Shown: one piece after another, positions 25,339-33,661 of the stretch
Layout of the letters: the number at the start of each line of letters is the position of its first letter
How positions within the stretch are numbered: position 1 is the stretch's first letter
Source of the DNA: an uncultured Clostridia bacterium
GTDB taxonomy: Bacteria; Bacillota; Clostridia; Christensenellales; Aristaeellaceae
Direction of reading: 5' to 3'
Assembly: GCA_946538975.1 (NCBI GenBank)
Contig: CAMNHF010000007.1
Coordinates: 1-43,992 of the forward strand
Length of the DNA: 43,992 nt
Notes under the pieces: generated by a model
The model's input: the letters and a program-made list of their open reading frames with translations, nothing else
What the model was told of the DNA's origin: nothing
The model's database searches: none
Position numbers and translations under genes: made by a program

Positions 25339-26842
25339 CGTGCTCCTCCTCCCCGTTCCGCAGCAGAATCGGCGCGGACCAGGCCTCGTAGCGGACGCCG
25401 CCGATCTCGGTGCGCGCGTGCAGCCGGTATTCGCCTGCCGGGGCCATCGTCCCGTCCGCCAGGCGGCCGTTCCAGACCACGGTGGTGGCGGTGGGATCCT
25501 GCTGCTCCGGCCGGCTGGGTTCATCGGTCATCAGACGGCGGACCACGGCGCCTTCCGCGTCCTCCACGGTCACGGTCAGGGCGCAGGGCAGGCTGTGGGC
25601 GACGGCGGCGACGGCCTCCCCGCCCCGGTCGGGCGTAAACTCCGCGGCGGCGGTGATGGCCAGCTCCGGATCCCCCTCGCTGGCCGGCACGCACACCACG
25701 CAGGAGGCCGCGATGGCCACCTCGCCCCCGTCCAGCGTCAGCACCTGCACCAGGGCATAGCCGGAGGGCGGATCCTCGGCCTCGCCGGGCCGGAGCACGA
25801 TCACGCGATCGCGAAGGCCCGGGCTCAGCAGGCCGGGGGTGTCGCCCCACGCGCCGAAGCGCTCCTCATCGTCGAACTGCACGGCGGCGTGGTCGAAATC
25901 CCAGCGCCCGCCCCGCTGCAGCACCACCTGGTAGCCCACGCGCACGGGCCGCGTGACCGTGAAGCTCAGCGCCAGGCCCGCGTCCTCGGCGGTGAGCAGA
26001 TTGCCCTCAAAGTGCAGCCCGCGCAGGGCATCGCCGCGCTCACCGCCGGCGGCGGGGCTGCAGCGGAACACGGGGAAGTCGTCCTCCTCCGGGTAGGTCT
26101 GCACGGTGGAGGCCCCGTGCTGCTGGCGGAGGAAGCGCTTCAGCTCGCTGAGCGTGATCTCCCCGTCGCCGTTGGTGTCCGCGGCGCGGCCATTGCCGGC
26201 GGAAAGCCCGCGCTGCAGTGCGCCGGAAAAGTAGCCCGCGCCGTTCAGCCGCGTCTGCGTGCCCTCGTAGCCGGACCAGAACCAGCTCTCCTCCGCGCCG
26301 CCGGAGGAGCAGATCACCTTGTAATCGGGCCCGGCGAAGAGGTTGTCGAAGGGCGCCGGAACGCCCTTGCCGATCATCGCGCCGGAATGGCAGGCGTCGA
26401 TCAGCAGCACCTTCACACCGGGCACGCGGTCGAGCATCTCCCGGAGCTGCGCCGCGGTGAGGCCCTCCTCATGCGTGCCGTCGGAGAGCAGCAGCGTCAT
26501 GGCGGCGTTGTCGTCGCCCGGGCTCCACCGGCCGTGGGTGCTGATGTAGAAATAGCTGACATCCTCCGCCCGCGCGCCGCGGAAGGCCTCCGTGATCAGC
26601 GCGTCCAGCTCCGCCGCGCCGGAGACGCCCTCCGGCCGCAGGATGAGGCTGGCCGGCTCCTCGCGTCCCTCCCGGAGCACGGCGGCCATCTGCAGCACAT
26701 TGTTCTGGGAGGAGGGGGCGGTGTCCTCCTCGGTGAGGAAGAGGTCGCAGCCGATCAGCAGGGCCCGGCTGACCCCGTCCGTGCGCGCCGCCGCGGGCCA
26801 CAGCAGCACCGCCATCAGCAGCGCCAGCATGAGATCGCGCAC
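25322..26842 (-). CDS. exported caspase-like peptidase (C14) with EF-hand
   Basis: A 506-aa protein with a signal peptide (RDLMLALLMAVLLWPAAA, about 2-19). The caspase-fold domain (about 25-210) opens with RALLIGCDLF and has catalytic His103 (YISTHGRWS) and Cys151 (LLIDACHSGAM). A canonical EF-hand loop DTNGDGEITLSE (222-233, ligands at 1, 3, 5, 7, 9, 12) lies directly after the catalytic domain. The C-terminal half (about 280-500) is beta-rich, ending in a FlgD-like TVVWNGRLADGTMAPAGEYRL-type module (core WNGRLADG). GTG at 26842 is chosen since GGAGGG lies seven bases upstream; ATG 26860 has no such site. Caspase-like proteases of bacteria cut after Arg/Lys or Asp; the target is unknown. Confidence 0.85.
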   Translation of the reverse strand: MRDLMLALLMAVLLWPAAARTDGVSRALLIGCDLFLTEEDTAPSSQNNVLQMAAVLREGREEPASLILRPEGVSGAAELDALITEAFRGARAEDVSYFYISTHGRWSPGDDNAAMTLLLSDGTHEEGLTAAQLREMLDRVPGVKVLLIDACHSGAMIGKGVPAPFDNLFAGPDYKVICSSGGAEESWFWSGYEGTQTRLNGAGYFSGALQRGLSAGNGRAADTNGDGEITLSELKRFLRQQHGASTVQTYPEEDDFPVFRCSPAAGGERGDALRGLHFEGNLLTAEDAGLALSFTVTRPVRVGYQVVLQRGGRWDFDHAAVQFDDEERFGAWGDTPGLLSPGLRDRVIVLRPGEAEDPPSGYALVQVLTLDGGEVAIAASCVVCVPASEGDPELAITAAAEFTPDRGGEAVAAVAHSLPCALTVTVEDAEGAVVRRLMTDEPSRPEQQDPTATTVVWNGRLADGTMAPAGEYRLHARTEIGGVRYEAWSAPILLRNGEEEHDGSTD

Positions 26843-26901
26843 GCCTCTCCCTCCTTTCATCCCGGCATTCCGGCTCTCCGGCCGTGAAAGCGCATGAAAA
26901 G

Positions 26902-26930
26902 AGTATACGGCTTTCCGCCCGGTTCGTCAA
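26902..26930 (-). promoter_or_regulatory. promoter of the caspase-kinase operon
   Basis: On the minus strand TTGACG (complement of 26925-26930) and TATACT (complement of 26902-26907) are 17 bases apart. Confidence 0.72.
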
Positions 26931-26972
26931 CCGAAGGGGCGAACGCGCGGCGGAGGGTACGGCTCAGCTTCC

Positions 26973-27068
26973 GGGGGAAGGAAACCCTTTTCGAGGCCGA
27001 AAAGGGCTTTCCTTCCCCCGGACCCCCATCTTTCCCCAAAGGCCTTTTTTCTTTGGGGAAGGAGTTTT
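26973..27068 (+). repeat. dispersed two-hairpin repeat, copy 2 (subtype A)
   Basis: The hairpin at 26973-27019 differs from copy 1 by a single loop base. The second hairpin is clearer here: TTCCCCAAAG with CTTTGGGGAA (about 27032-27061). It lies between two divergent promoters, where no terminator is needed. The remaining stretch 27069-27284 has only a small CCGCCG/CGGCGG hairpin near 27226 and no gene I can support. Confidence 0.82.
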
Positions 27069-27284
27069 CCCGGCCTTGCGGATGCGCTCCCGACCCTCGC
27101 AGACCCATCAGGTCCGGCTGCGCATGCAGACCGTGCAAAAATCCCATTTTCCCAAAGGAAGGCCTTTAAGGAAGGATAGCCGCTTCGCAGTATCCTCCAT
27201 GAAATGCGTGTCTTGCCCTGCGTCCGCCGTCTGTGAGCGGCGGGTGAATTTCGTGAATAGTCTGTAACATTTTGGCGGGAAAGG

Positions 27285-27313
27285 TTGCGCGGGGCCGGAA
27301 AACATGGCATAAT
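27285..27313 (+). promoter_or_regulatory. promoter of the foldase gene
   Basis: TTGCGC (27285-27290) and CATAAT (27308-27313) are 17 bases apart, about 50 bases before the ATG. Confidence 0.6.
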
Positions 27314-27362
27314 ACGCTTGTTCACCCGCGGCGGAAGCGGGTCCGGAAAGGAAGACGACACA

Positions 27363-28751
27363 ATGATGAAGAGATGGATCGCCCTGCTGCTGGCGGCGCT
27401 GCTGCTGGCCTCGACGGCCGCGCTGGCCGAGACGCCCGCGCAGGATGTGGTGATGGCCACCGTCAACGGGCATGAGATCATGGCCTCCGCCGTGGTCAGC
27501 ACCTACGAGAATGTGATCACCTATTACACCCGCCAGGGCTACGACATGACCACCGAGGAGAACATGCAGGCCGCGCGGTGGATCGCCCTGCGCTCCGCGG
27601 TGCAGGAGGAGGTCATCGCCCAGAAGGCCGTCGAGCTCGGGCTGGACAAGGTGAGCGATGAGGACATGGCCCGCCTGACCGCCGAGAACGACCAGATGTG
27701 GGAGGACGCCATCAAGGCCTATGTCGATGCGCACGTGGGCGAGAACGCCACCGAGGAGGACATCAACGCCGCCCGGACCGAGGCCATCGCCTACTACGAG
27801 AGCGCCGGCTACACCATGGACGGCACCCTGCAGGAGAGCGTCACCGCCTTCATCAGCGAGCGCGTGCAGGCCTCCCTGGTGGAGGAGGCGGTCGTCACCG
27901 ATGAGGACATTGCCGCCCTGTTCAACAGCTACGTGGAGGACGACAAGTCCTACTACGAGGGCAATGTGTTCATGTATGAATACATGACCAACTACTACGG
28001 CCAGCAGAGCTACTACATGCCCACCGGCTACCGCGGCGTCACCCACATCCTGCTGAAGGTGGACGAGGACCTGCTCCACACCTATGACGAGCTGGCCGAC
28101 GCCTATGCCGCCCAGCAGGAGGGCACGGCCGCCGATGGCACCGAGAACACCGAAGCCACCAGCACCGACGTGGCGCCCGTGGTCACCGAGGAGGAAGTCG
28201 CCGCCGCCCGGGCCGCGGTCATTGCCTCCGTGCAGCCCACCATTGACGAGATCATGGCGAAGTTCAACGCCGGCACGCCCTTCGCGGAGCTGATCGCGGA
28301 ATACGGCACCGATCCGGGCATGCAGAGCGAGCCTTACAAGAGCGAGGGCTACGCCGTGCACGCGGACAGCATCGTGTGGGATCCCGCCTTCATCGAGGCT
28401 GCCATGTCCATCCCCGAGGTGGGCGGCGTCAGCGAGCCCGCTGTGGGCAGCTACGGCGTGCACATCGTCTACTACCTGCGCGACATCCCCGGCGGCCCGG
28501 TGGAGCTGACGGAGGAGATGCAGAACGAGCTGCGCGAAACCCTGATGGCCGAGAAGGAGAACGAGCTGTTCAACGCCGCGATGGCGCAGCTGCTGGGTGA
28601 GGCCGAGATCGTCTACACCGAGTACGCCAACGACTGGCGCGAGCCCGAGGAGACCGAAGAGGCCGCGGAGGAGACTGTGGAAGAAACCACTGAGACCATC
28701 GAAGCCGTCGAGGAGACCGTGGAAGAGACCGCGGAGGAACCCGCCGAGTAA
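27363..28751 (+). CDS. exported parvulin-type peptidyl-prolyl isomerase (SurA/PrsA-like)
   Basis: A 462-aa exported foldase. The signal peptide (KRWIALLLAALLLASTAALA) has no lipobox cysteine, unlike Bacillus PrsA. A helical SurA-like chaperone domain (about 28-200) precedes a parvulin domain (about 225-375) starting RGVTHILLKVD, split by an Ala/Thr-rich insertion (about 245-290), and ending FAELIAEYGTDPG and VGSYGVHIVYYL. The C-terminal tail from about 427 is almost only Glu, Thr, Ala and Val (EETEEAAEETVEE pattern), probably disordered or wall-associated. It should help fold secreted proteins. The first ATG of a pair is taken, nine or so bases after AGGAAG. Confidence 0.88.
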   Translation: MMKRWIALLLAALLLASTAALAETPAQDVVMATVNGHEIMASAVVSTYENVITYYTRQGYDMTTEENMQAARWIALRSAVQEEVIAQKAVELGLDKVSDEDMARLTAENDQMWEDAIKAYVDAHVGENATEEDINAARTEAIAYYESAGYTMDGTLQESVTAFISERVQASLVEEAVVTDEDIAALFNSYVEDDKSYYEGNVFMYEYMTNYYGQQSYYMPTGYRGVTHILLKVDEDLLHTYDELADAYAAQQEGTAADGTENTEATSTDVAPVVTEEEVAAARAAVIASVQPTIDEIMAKFNAGTPFAELIAEYGTDPGMQSEPYKSEGYAVHADSIVWDPAFIEAAMSIPEVGGVSEPAVGSYGVHIVYYLRDIPGGPVELTEEMQNELRETLMAEKENELFNAAMAQLLGEAEIVYTEYANDWREPEETEEAAEETVEETTETIEAVEETVEETAEEPAE

Positions 28752-28763
28752 GGGCGATTCGAG

Positions 28764-28800
28764 CCGGAGAGCGCAGCAGATGCCTCTCCGGTTTTGCTTT
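28764..28800 (+). terminator. terminator of the foldase gene
   Basis: CCGGAGAG (28764-28771) pairs with CTCTCCGG (28784-28791), followed by TTTTGCTTTG. It starts 12 bases after the stop. Confidence 0.82.
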
Positions 28801-28864
28801 GCCTTTCTGCCGGCCCTGCCGGAAAGACGGAGCATCCTGCATTGCGCGCACGGCTCACAGGCCC

Positions 28865-28963
28865 GCGGGATCGTCTGCTTGACCGGATCGTGGAAACGGG
28901 GTATGATGAGAGCAGGAGGGCGTGCAGAACCAAGGCGCATGACGCGGCGGGACAGATGGATAC
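28865..28963 (+). repeat. promoter repeat P, copy 2
   Basis: Matches the minus-strand copy at 24584-24680. TTGACC (28879-28884) and TATGAT (28902-28907) with a 17-base spacer are conserved, as are the blocks GCGGGATC and CGCGGCGGGACAGAT. It drives the following AT-rich gene or genes. Confidence 0.82.
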
Positions 28964-29118
28964 GGGGAAGGTTGATTGCGACCACCCCGCACTTCTTCTG
29001 CGACAGCGAGAACCGGCCTGCGATTGTGGTTTCTGGCGGCGAGCACTATGATCTGCTGCCTGCGTATGATACAGCAAAGGGGGTCAGCATCGATGAGTTC
29101 AACCGGGGTCTTGAATAA
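28939..29118 (+). CDS. possible small protein or gene remnant
   Basis: A 59-aa frame with a natural-looking composition toward its end (ATTPHFFCDSENRPAIVVSGG, core PHFFCDSENRPAIVVSGG, then YDLLPAYD and FNRGLE). I do not recognise it. It overlaps the next gene by 26 bases and its start lies inside promoter repeat P. It may be a real small gene, or the broken end of an earlier cargo gene. Confidence 0.3.
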   Translation: MTRRDRWIRGRLIATTPHFFCDSENRPAIVVSGGEHYDLLPAYDTAKGVSIDEFNRGLE

Positions 29119-30202
29119 AGAAGAAATCAAGAATACGAGAACGCTTTCCTGCGCGTTTTGCATCTATGCCTTTGTTTTCGCCATTGCAGCGCACTTGCCG
29201 ACATATGGTTCCGATCCGAAACACACGAAGTATATTTGGCTTGCGTATTTCATCATGATCTGTTCAACGGTCATCAGCATTTTGCTTGTTCAGACGAAAC
29301 ACAAAAAAGTGTGTCTTGTTGTGCAGTCCATCATCTATGAATTGAATTTGGTTTACATTGCGCTGTCAATTGCAACAACAGAGTTGATTGCTTATGTGCC
29401 CCTTCAAATCCTGATTATTTTTCTATGGAGATACCTGATCCCTAACAAGAAGTCAGACAGGATAACCACTGCAGGAACGCTGTATATTCTCAATGCAGTA
29501 TTGCCTCTGTACATCGTTTTGCATCTGGTTCTTTCCAGTTTCGGAGTAGGCAGTCTGGTATTGCACTTCGTTTACAGACTTGCGTGCGTACTCTCCATTG
29601 CATTGTGCCTTTTCATTTCTATACAGTCTGCAGTGTCAGATGCCAAGACAGGTAACGATAAAAACATGCGCAGCGCATTTTATACCAGTTGTCTGCTTAC
29701 CGTTTGGGTACCAATCATCTTCAATTTGTCAACAAGGGTAATGTTCCGTGATAACATTGGCTTCAGCCTGCTGTCGTTCAGCGACGAGATCCTGAACGCT
29801 ATCCTGGCCATTGTGCTTTTCTGCCTGACGTGCAAAAACAAACATATCCAAATCCAACTGGCCATTGTCGTGGTATTCATCATATTTGAGTTTGGCAGGA
29901 TGAGCCTTCTGATGCGTGATGTGACAATTGGGAATCGAAACGCTTTGATCGATTTGCTGTGTCATATTCTGTTTGTAATCATTTGCTTTGTCATCGCGCT
30001 GCATGTTAAAGGTGAACTCTCAAGCCGAATGCTGCAAAGGGTATTGTCTGTGTCCGCGATCGCCTTTGTTGTCATCCTTTGCATCCAGCTGCTTTTGACA
30101 GGATTCCATGATGATGACTATAGCAGGTATCCTTTATTCTTTGCCTGTTTCTGTCTGAACGGACGCATCACCACTTTGCGACAACCGCGGAATGAAGGCT
30201 GA
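29093..30202 (+). CDS. AT-rich polytopic membrane protein of unknown function
   Basis: A 369-aa membrane protein with about ten hydrophobic segments, joined by short charged loops (for example QTKHKKV, PNKKSDR, DAKTGNDKN). The layout of repeated pairs of helices with conserved aromatic residues resembles sensor or transporter membrane domains, but I recognise no family. The gene is much richer in AT than nearly everything around it, which suggests recent acquisition. The ATG at 29093 has AAGGGGG about ten bases upstream; longer in-frame starts run into the promoter repeat. It is flanked by promoter repeat P (28865) and hairpin repeat H (30297), the same flanks as the WG-repeat gene. Confidence 0.75.
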   Translation: MSSTGVLNKEEIKNTRTLSCAFCIYAFVFAIAAHLPTYGSDPKHTKYIWLAYFIMICSTVISILLVQTKHKKVCLVVQSIIYELNLVYIALSIATTELIAYVPLQILIIFLWRYLIPNKKSDRITTAGTLYILNAVLPLYIVLHLVLSSFGVGSLVLHFVYRLACVLSIALCLFISIQSAVSDAKTGNDKNMRSAFYTSCLLTVWVPIIFNLSTRVMFRDNIGFSLLSFSDEILNAILAIVLFCLTCKNKHIQIQLAIVVVFIIFEFGRMSLLMRDVTIGNRNALIDLLCHILFVIICFVIALHVKGELSSRMLQRVLSVSAIAFVVILCIQLLLTGFHDDDYSRYPLFFACFCLNGRITTLRQPRNEG

Positions 30203-30296
30203 AACGGTTATCGTTCTGCACCTGGACAGAGTCAGGTATGGCGGTTGAGCGCCGTTGCCAGCTGTGTGCAGCTTCCCGACGGCACAAGGCACTGCA

Positions 30297-30394
30297 GCCG
30301 GCTAAGCGAAGCGGTGCACACGAAAACCCAAAACGATAAAACGGGCCGTGAGCCGGCGACGCCATGACGGCGCGCTGACGCACAGCCCGTTTGC
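30297..30394 (+). repeat. structured hairpin repeat H, copy 2 (3' flank of the membrane-protein gene)
   Basis: Starts 94 bases after the membrane-protein stop. Core 30314-30394 aligns without gaps to the reverse complement of 23623-23703 (about 70 of 81 identical). The outer stem pairs 30340-30350 with 30381-30391, and one stem pair changed from A-T to G-C between copies. The surrounding stretches 30203-30296 and 30395-30478 show no gene. Confidence 0.8.
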
Positions 30395-30478
30395 AGTTGG
30401 GGCCAATTCCGCTGTGAAGATGCGGTTTTGATTGTGATGGGGTCTAAGCCGTCCGGGGGAGCGGCTCTCCGGGCAGCC

Positions 30479-31561
30479 TTACACCGCTGTCTGCGCCATC
30501 TCCGTGCACATCAGCAGGAAGGCGCCGACGCCGTGCAGATCGTTCACGCTGACCGGCCTGCCGCAGTAGAAGGCGTAGTCGCCCACGCCGGTGCCGATGC
30601 ACACATTGCCGACCAGCACGCGCCCGTCCTCCCAGCCGAGATCGCGGATGACGCCCTCATAGCCGCGGCGGGCGGCGTCGAGGAAGCTCACGGGCAGCAC
30701 GCCCCGGCGCACGGCGCGGCACAGGCCCGCCACGTACAGGCAGGAGCAGGAGTTCTCCAGCCAGTTGCCGGGCTGATCTCCCTTGTTCACGACCTGATAC
30801 CAGCGGCCGTCCTCGCTCTGGAAGGGGCACAGGGCCCGCAGCAGGTCGGCGGCGAGCGCCTGCAGCGACGCCTTGCCGTCGCCCTCGGGCAGCTGATCCG
30901 CCGCGTCCAGCAGGGCCACCGGCACCCAGCCCATGGAGCGCCCCCAGAATTCCGGCGCGCGGCCGGTCGCCGGGTCGGCCCAGGCGGTCTTGCGGTCGCC
31001 GTCCCAGGCGTGGAACCACAGCCCCGTGGCCTCGTCGCGGGTGTGCTTCGCCACCAGCTGCGCCTCCCGCACCACGTCCTCCGCCATGTCCGGCCGGGCA
31101 TAGCGGCGGGCGTACTCCGCGCATAAGGGCCCGGCCATGTACAGGCCGTCCAGCCAGAGCTGGTTGGGCAGGGTGGTCTTGTGCCACCAGCCGCCCTCCG
31201 CGGTGCGCGGGATGTCCCGCACCTCAGCCATCACGCTCTCCAGACACTTTGCGAAGAAGGGGTCGTCGCTCCGATCCATCAGGGGGAAGAGCAGGATGCC
31301 CGGCTGGATGTCGTCCAGATCGGCGTGGACGCCGCTCAGAATGCGGCCCTCCGGGTCGAACACGCTGCGCACCCACCGCTCAATGTAGTCCATGTACGCT
31401 TCGCGGCCGTTCAGGCGGTATGTGTGCTCCATGCCGCTGAGGAACACGCCCTGATGGTAGTGGAAGCGGCCCTTGGGCGGCAGATCCTCCGGAGCCCAGG
31501 TTTGCATCATGGTGTCGCAGGCGGCCTCCGCCCACCGGAGCGGGGAATCGGGTCTCGTCAT
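30479..31561 (-). CDS. unsaturated rhamnogalacturonyl/galacturonyl hydrolase, GH105
   Basis: A 360-aa (alpha/alpha)6-barrel enzyme that removes unsaturated galacturonate from pectin fragments made by lyases. Family features are FHYHQGVFLSGM, DLDDIQPG, the WWHKTTLPNQLWLDGLYM region (core LPNQLWLDGLYM) with probable catalytic Asp138, FWGRSMGWV, and NWLENSCSCLY near the C terminus. No signal peptide, so it acts on imported oligosaccharides. The ATG at 31561 has AGGAGG eight bases upstream; an earlier in-frame ATG at 31612 lacks one. Its product feeds the uronate pathway served by uxaCBA. Confidence 0.92.
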   Translation of the reverse strand: MTRPDSPLRWAEAACDTMMQTWAPEDLPPKGRFHYHQGVFLSGMEHTYRLNGREAYMDYIERWVRSVFDPEGRILSGVHADLDDIQPGILLFPLMDRSDDPFFAKCLESVMAEVRDIPRTAEGGWWHKTTLPNQLWLDGLYMAGPLCAEYARRYARPDMAEDVVREAQLVAKHTRDEATGLWFHAWDGDRKTAWADPATGRAPEFWGRSMGWVPVALLDAADQLPEGDGKASLQALAADLLRALCPFQSEDGRWYQVVNKGDQPGNWLENSCSCLYVAGLCRAVRRGVLPVSFLDAARRGYEGVIRDLGWEDGRVLVGNVCIGTGVGDYAFYCGRPVSVNDLHGVGAFLLMCTEMAQTAV

Positions 31562-31599
31562 GACAGCGTTCCTCCTTTGATTGCGCAAATGACTGAACC

Positions 31600-31690
31600 G
31601 GGGGAAGGCCACCCCTTTCTCTGAGAGAAAGGGGCTGTCCTCCCCCCAGTCCCCTCTTCTTCCTGAAAGAGCACTTCAGGGGGCGGCAGC
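31600..31690 (+). repeat. dispersed two-hairpin repeat, copy 3 (subtype B)
   Basis: Long hairpin 31600-31647 with loop CTGAG and stem CCCCTTTCTC/GAGAAAGGGG, again followed by an unpaired C. The tail AGTCCCCTCTTCTTCC leads to CCTGAA/TTCAGG (about 31662-31679). It lies downstream of the methyltransferase gene and upstream of GH105, both on the minus strand. Confidence 0.78.
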
Positions 31691-31737
31691 GGGCCTTGTT
31701 TCGAAAACAGCATTCGCGGCGGGGCGGCGTTTTCCTG

Positions 31738-33042
31738 CTATTCGTCCCATTCGCCGTGCAGGCTGCGGCGCAGGCCCTTGGGCATGTGATTCTTCAGCTG
31801 GCCATTCACCGCCTTGCCGAAGCCCAGCGGCAGGCCCTGCAGCGACGGCAGCACCCAGCCCTGCACAGGCAGCTCGCAGGGCAGCTGTTCGCCGTTCAGC
31901 CAGCGGACGGCCTCGGCCTCGCGCAGCGGCACCCGCGGCAGCTCCGGCGGCGCGGCGGACACGGCCCAGGCGTGATCCGGCTGGAAATACCGCTCCTTCG
32001 CCGTGCCCAGGTGCAGCCCGCAGCGCCACACCCGCAGGCCGCGCAGGTCGGGGCAGCCGGGCAGGGATACCAGCGTGCCGCCCCACAGGAAGCACTCCGG
32101 CGCCGGCGCGAAGTCCCGCAGCAGCCGCAGCGCGTTCCGGTCCGGCGGCGTCTGGCGGGCGGCGGGCAGGCCGGCGGGCGAGTTCCCTTCGCGCAGGAAC
32201 AGGGCCGCGAACTGCCCCTCTCCGCGCATCCGGTGGGGATAGCAGGTCAGCATGCCCTCCGGCGCGTCGGCCCCCGGCAGGGAGAAGGGCGCCAGGGCGA
32301 AGTCCGGGTGCTGCCGGAGGAAGTGCCGCACATTGCCTTCGTTTTCGATGCCGTTGAGGGTACAGGTGGCGTAGACCAGCCGACCGCCGGGGCGCACCAG
32401 CATGGCCGCCGCGTCGAGGATCTCCCGCTGGCGAAGGGCGCAGCCGTCGCGGGCGGCGGGGGACCACTCGGCTCGGGTCTCCGGATGCCGGCGGAACATG
32501 CCCTCGCCGGAGCAGGGCGCGTCCACCAGCACCGCGTCGAAGCCGCCGGGCCAGCGCGCCGCCAGCGCCGCCGGCAGCTCGGAGATGACCAGCGTGTTCG
32601 TGAGGCCCATGCGCTCCACATTGCGGGAGAGGATCTGCGCGCGCTTCGCCACCGGCTCATTGGCGACCAGCAGCCCCTCGCCGCGCAGCATCGCGCCCAG
32701 CTGGGTTGTCTTGCCACCGGGGGCCGCGCACAGGTCGAGCACCCGCTCTCCCGGGCGGACGCCGAGCACAGCCGCGGGCAGCATCGCGCCAGGATCCTGC
32801 AGGTACCAGGCCCCTGCCTCGTGCAGCGGCACGGCCCCGGCGCGGGAATCCAGCGGCAGATAGAAGCCGTCCGCCGCCCAGGGCACCGGCTCCAGCGGCG
32901 GCAGGCCCGTCTCCGGCTGCTTGAGCGGATTGCGGCGCAGGCCCCGGCAGGGCTCCGCCTCCATCGCGCGCAAAAAAGCCGGCAGTTCGTCTTGCAGCTG
33001 CCGGCTCATCTCTTCCACAAAGGCTTCAGGAAGCTGTGTCAT
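31738..33042 (-). CDS. RsmF/RsmB-type rRNA cytosine-C5 methyltransferase
   Basis: A 434-aa SAM-dependent enzyme that probably makes 5-methylcytosine in ribosomal RNA. SAM binding is by LDLCAAPGGKT (102-112). The two catalytic cysteines are Cys177 in DAPCSGEGMF and Cys227 in TCTLNGIENE. The short N-terminal part has RRNPLK, and the C-terminal third, with RAWAVSAAPPELPRVPLREAEAVRWLNGEQL-type sequence (core EAVRWLNGEQL), fits the PUA-like domain of RsmF/YebU relatives. The ATG at 33042 lies inside the end of the upstream gene (17-base overlap), suggesting coupling. Confidence 0.9.
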   Translation of the reverse strand: MTQLPEAFVEEMSRQLQDELPAFLRAMEAEPCRGLRRNPLKQPETGLPPLEPVPWAADGFYLPLDSRAGAVPLHEAGAWYLQDPGAMLPAAVLGVRPGERVLDLCAAPGGKTTQLGAMLRGEGLLVANEPVAKRAQILSRNVERMGLTNTLVISELPAALAARWPGGFDAVLVDAPCSGEGMFRRHPETRAEWSPAARDGCALRQREILDAAAMLVRPGGRLVYATCTLNGIENEGNVRHFLRQHPDFALAPFSLPGADAPEGMLTCYPHRMRGEGQFAALFLREGNSPAGLPAARQTPPDRNALRLLRDFAPAPECFLWGGTLVSLPGCPDLRGLRVWRCGLHLGTAKERYFQPDHAWAVSAAPPELPRVPLREAEAVRWLNGEQLPCELPVQGWVLPSLQGLPLGFGKAVNGQLKNHMPKGLRRSLHGEWDE

Positions 33043-33583
33043 CGGTGCTCTCCTTCGCGCGGCGGCGCCGGACTGTCCGCCGCTGCCCGGCTTCCGGGGC
33101 GTTGTCGTCGGGATGCCGCCACTTCGGCGGAACATAGGGCCTGTGGAAGGCGTCCTCCTTGCTCAGCTGCTCCGGGCCGCGCCGCGGGATACCGTAGGCG
33201 GGCGTGTCGTCGTCCGCGATGCCGGCCATCATCGCCTGCAGCCGCTGCCGCAGACGGGAGGGCTGCCGCTCCACGGCGGGGGCGGGCTCCGGCGGCTCCT
33301 CAACGGGAGGCTGCGCGGCGGTCTCGGGGAGGATCGGCGGCCGGGGATGGCGCAGGCGGCGGAAGAAGCTCCTCCACACCTCGATGGGCCGCCAGCGCAG
33401 CAGGTACACGGTGATGTCCGCCGCGGTGCCGATGATCAGCAGCACGATGACCAGCGCCTTCCAGTTGGCCGTCAGCCAGCCGCCCAGCCCGTCCGGCGCG
33501 TACCACAGCGCCCACAGCTGGGAGGCAATGCCCCGCACCCAGCTGAGCAGGGCACTGAGCACGCCGGTCGCAAAGCCGTTCAT
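33026..33583 (-). CDS. single-pass membrane protein of unknown function
   Basis: A 185-aa protein. An amphipathic N terminus (MNGFATGVLSALLSWV) and one strong transmembrane segment (about 38-60, ALVIVLLIIGTAADITVYLL) are followed by a basic RRLRHPRPP stretch and a long Pro- and Arg-rich, probably disordered, cytoplasmic tail ending RRRRAKESTDD. I recognise no family. The ATG at 33583 follows AGAAAGG; frames reaching 33805 run through the palindromic element. It overlaps the methyltransferase gene. Confidence 0.65.
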   Translation of the reverse strand: MNGFATGVLSALLSWVRGIASQLWALWYAPDGLGGWLTANWKALVIVLLIIGTAADITVYLLRWRPIEVWRSFFRRLRHPRPPILPETAAQPPVEEPPEPAPAVERQPSRLRQRLQAMMAGIADDDTPAYGIPRRGPEQLSKEDAFHRPYVPPKWRHPDDNAPEAGQRRTVRRRRAKESTDDTAS

Positions 33584-33661
33584 CCCGCACCGCCTTTCTG
33601 TGTACAGGTTTTCAGGTGTTGAAGCTGAGAAAGAAACCGGTGGTTCGCGTACCGCTGAGTT

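Noticed and set aside
24000-31000. Possible prophage or transposon in the accessory region
   Set aside because: No integrase, transposase, phage structural gene or attachment-site pair was seen; only the short repeats described.
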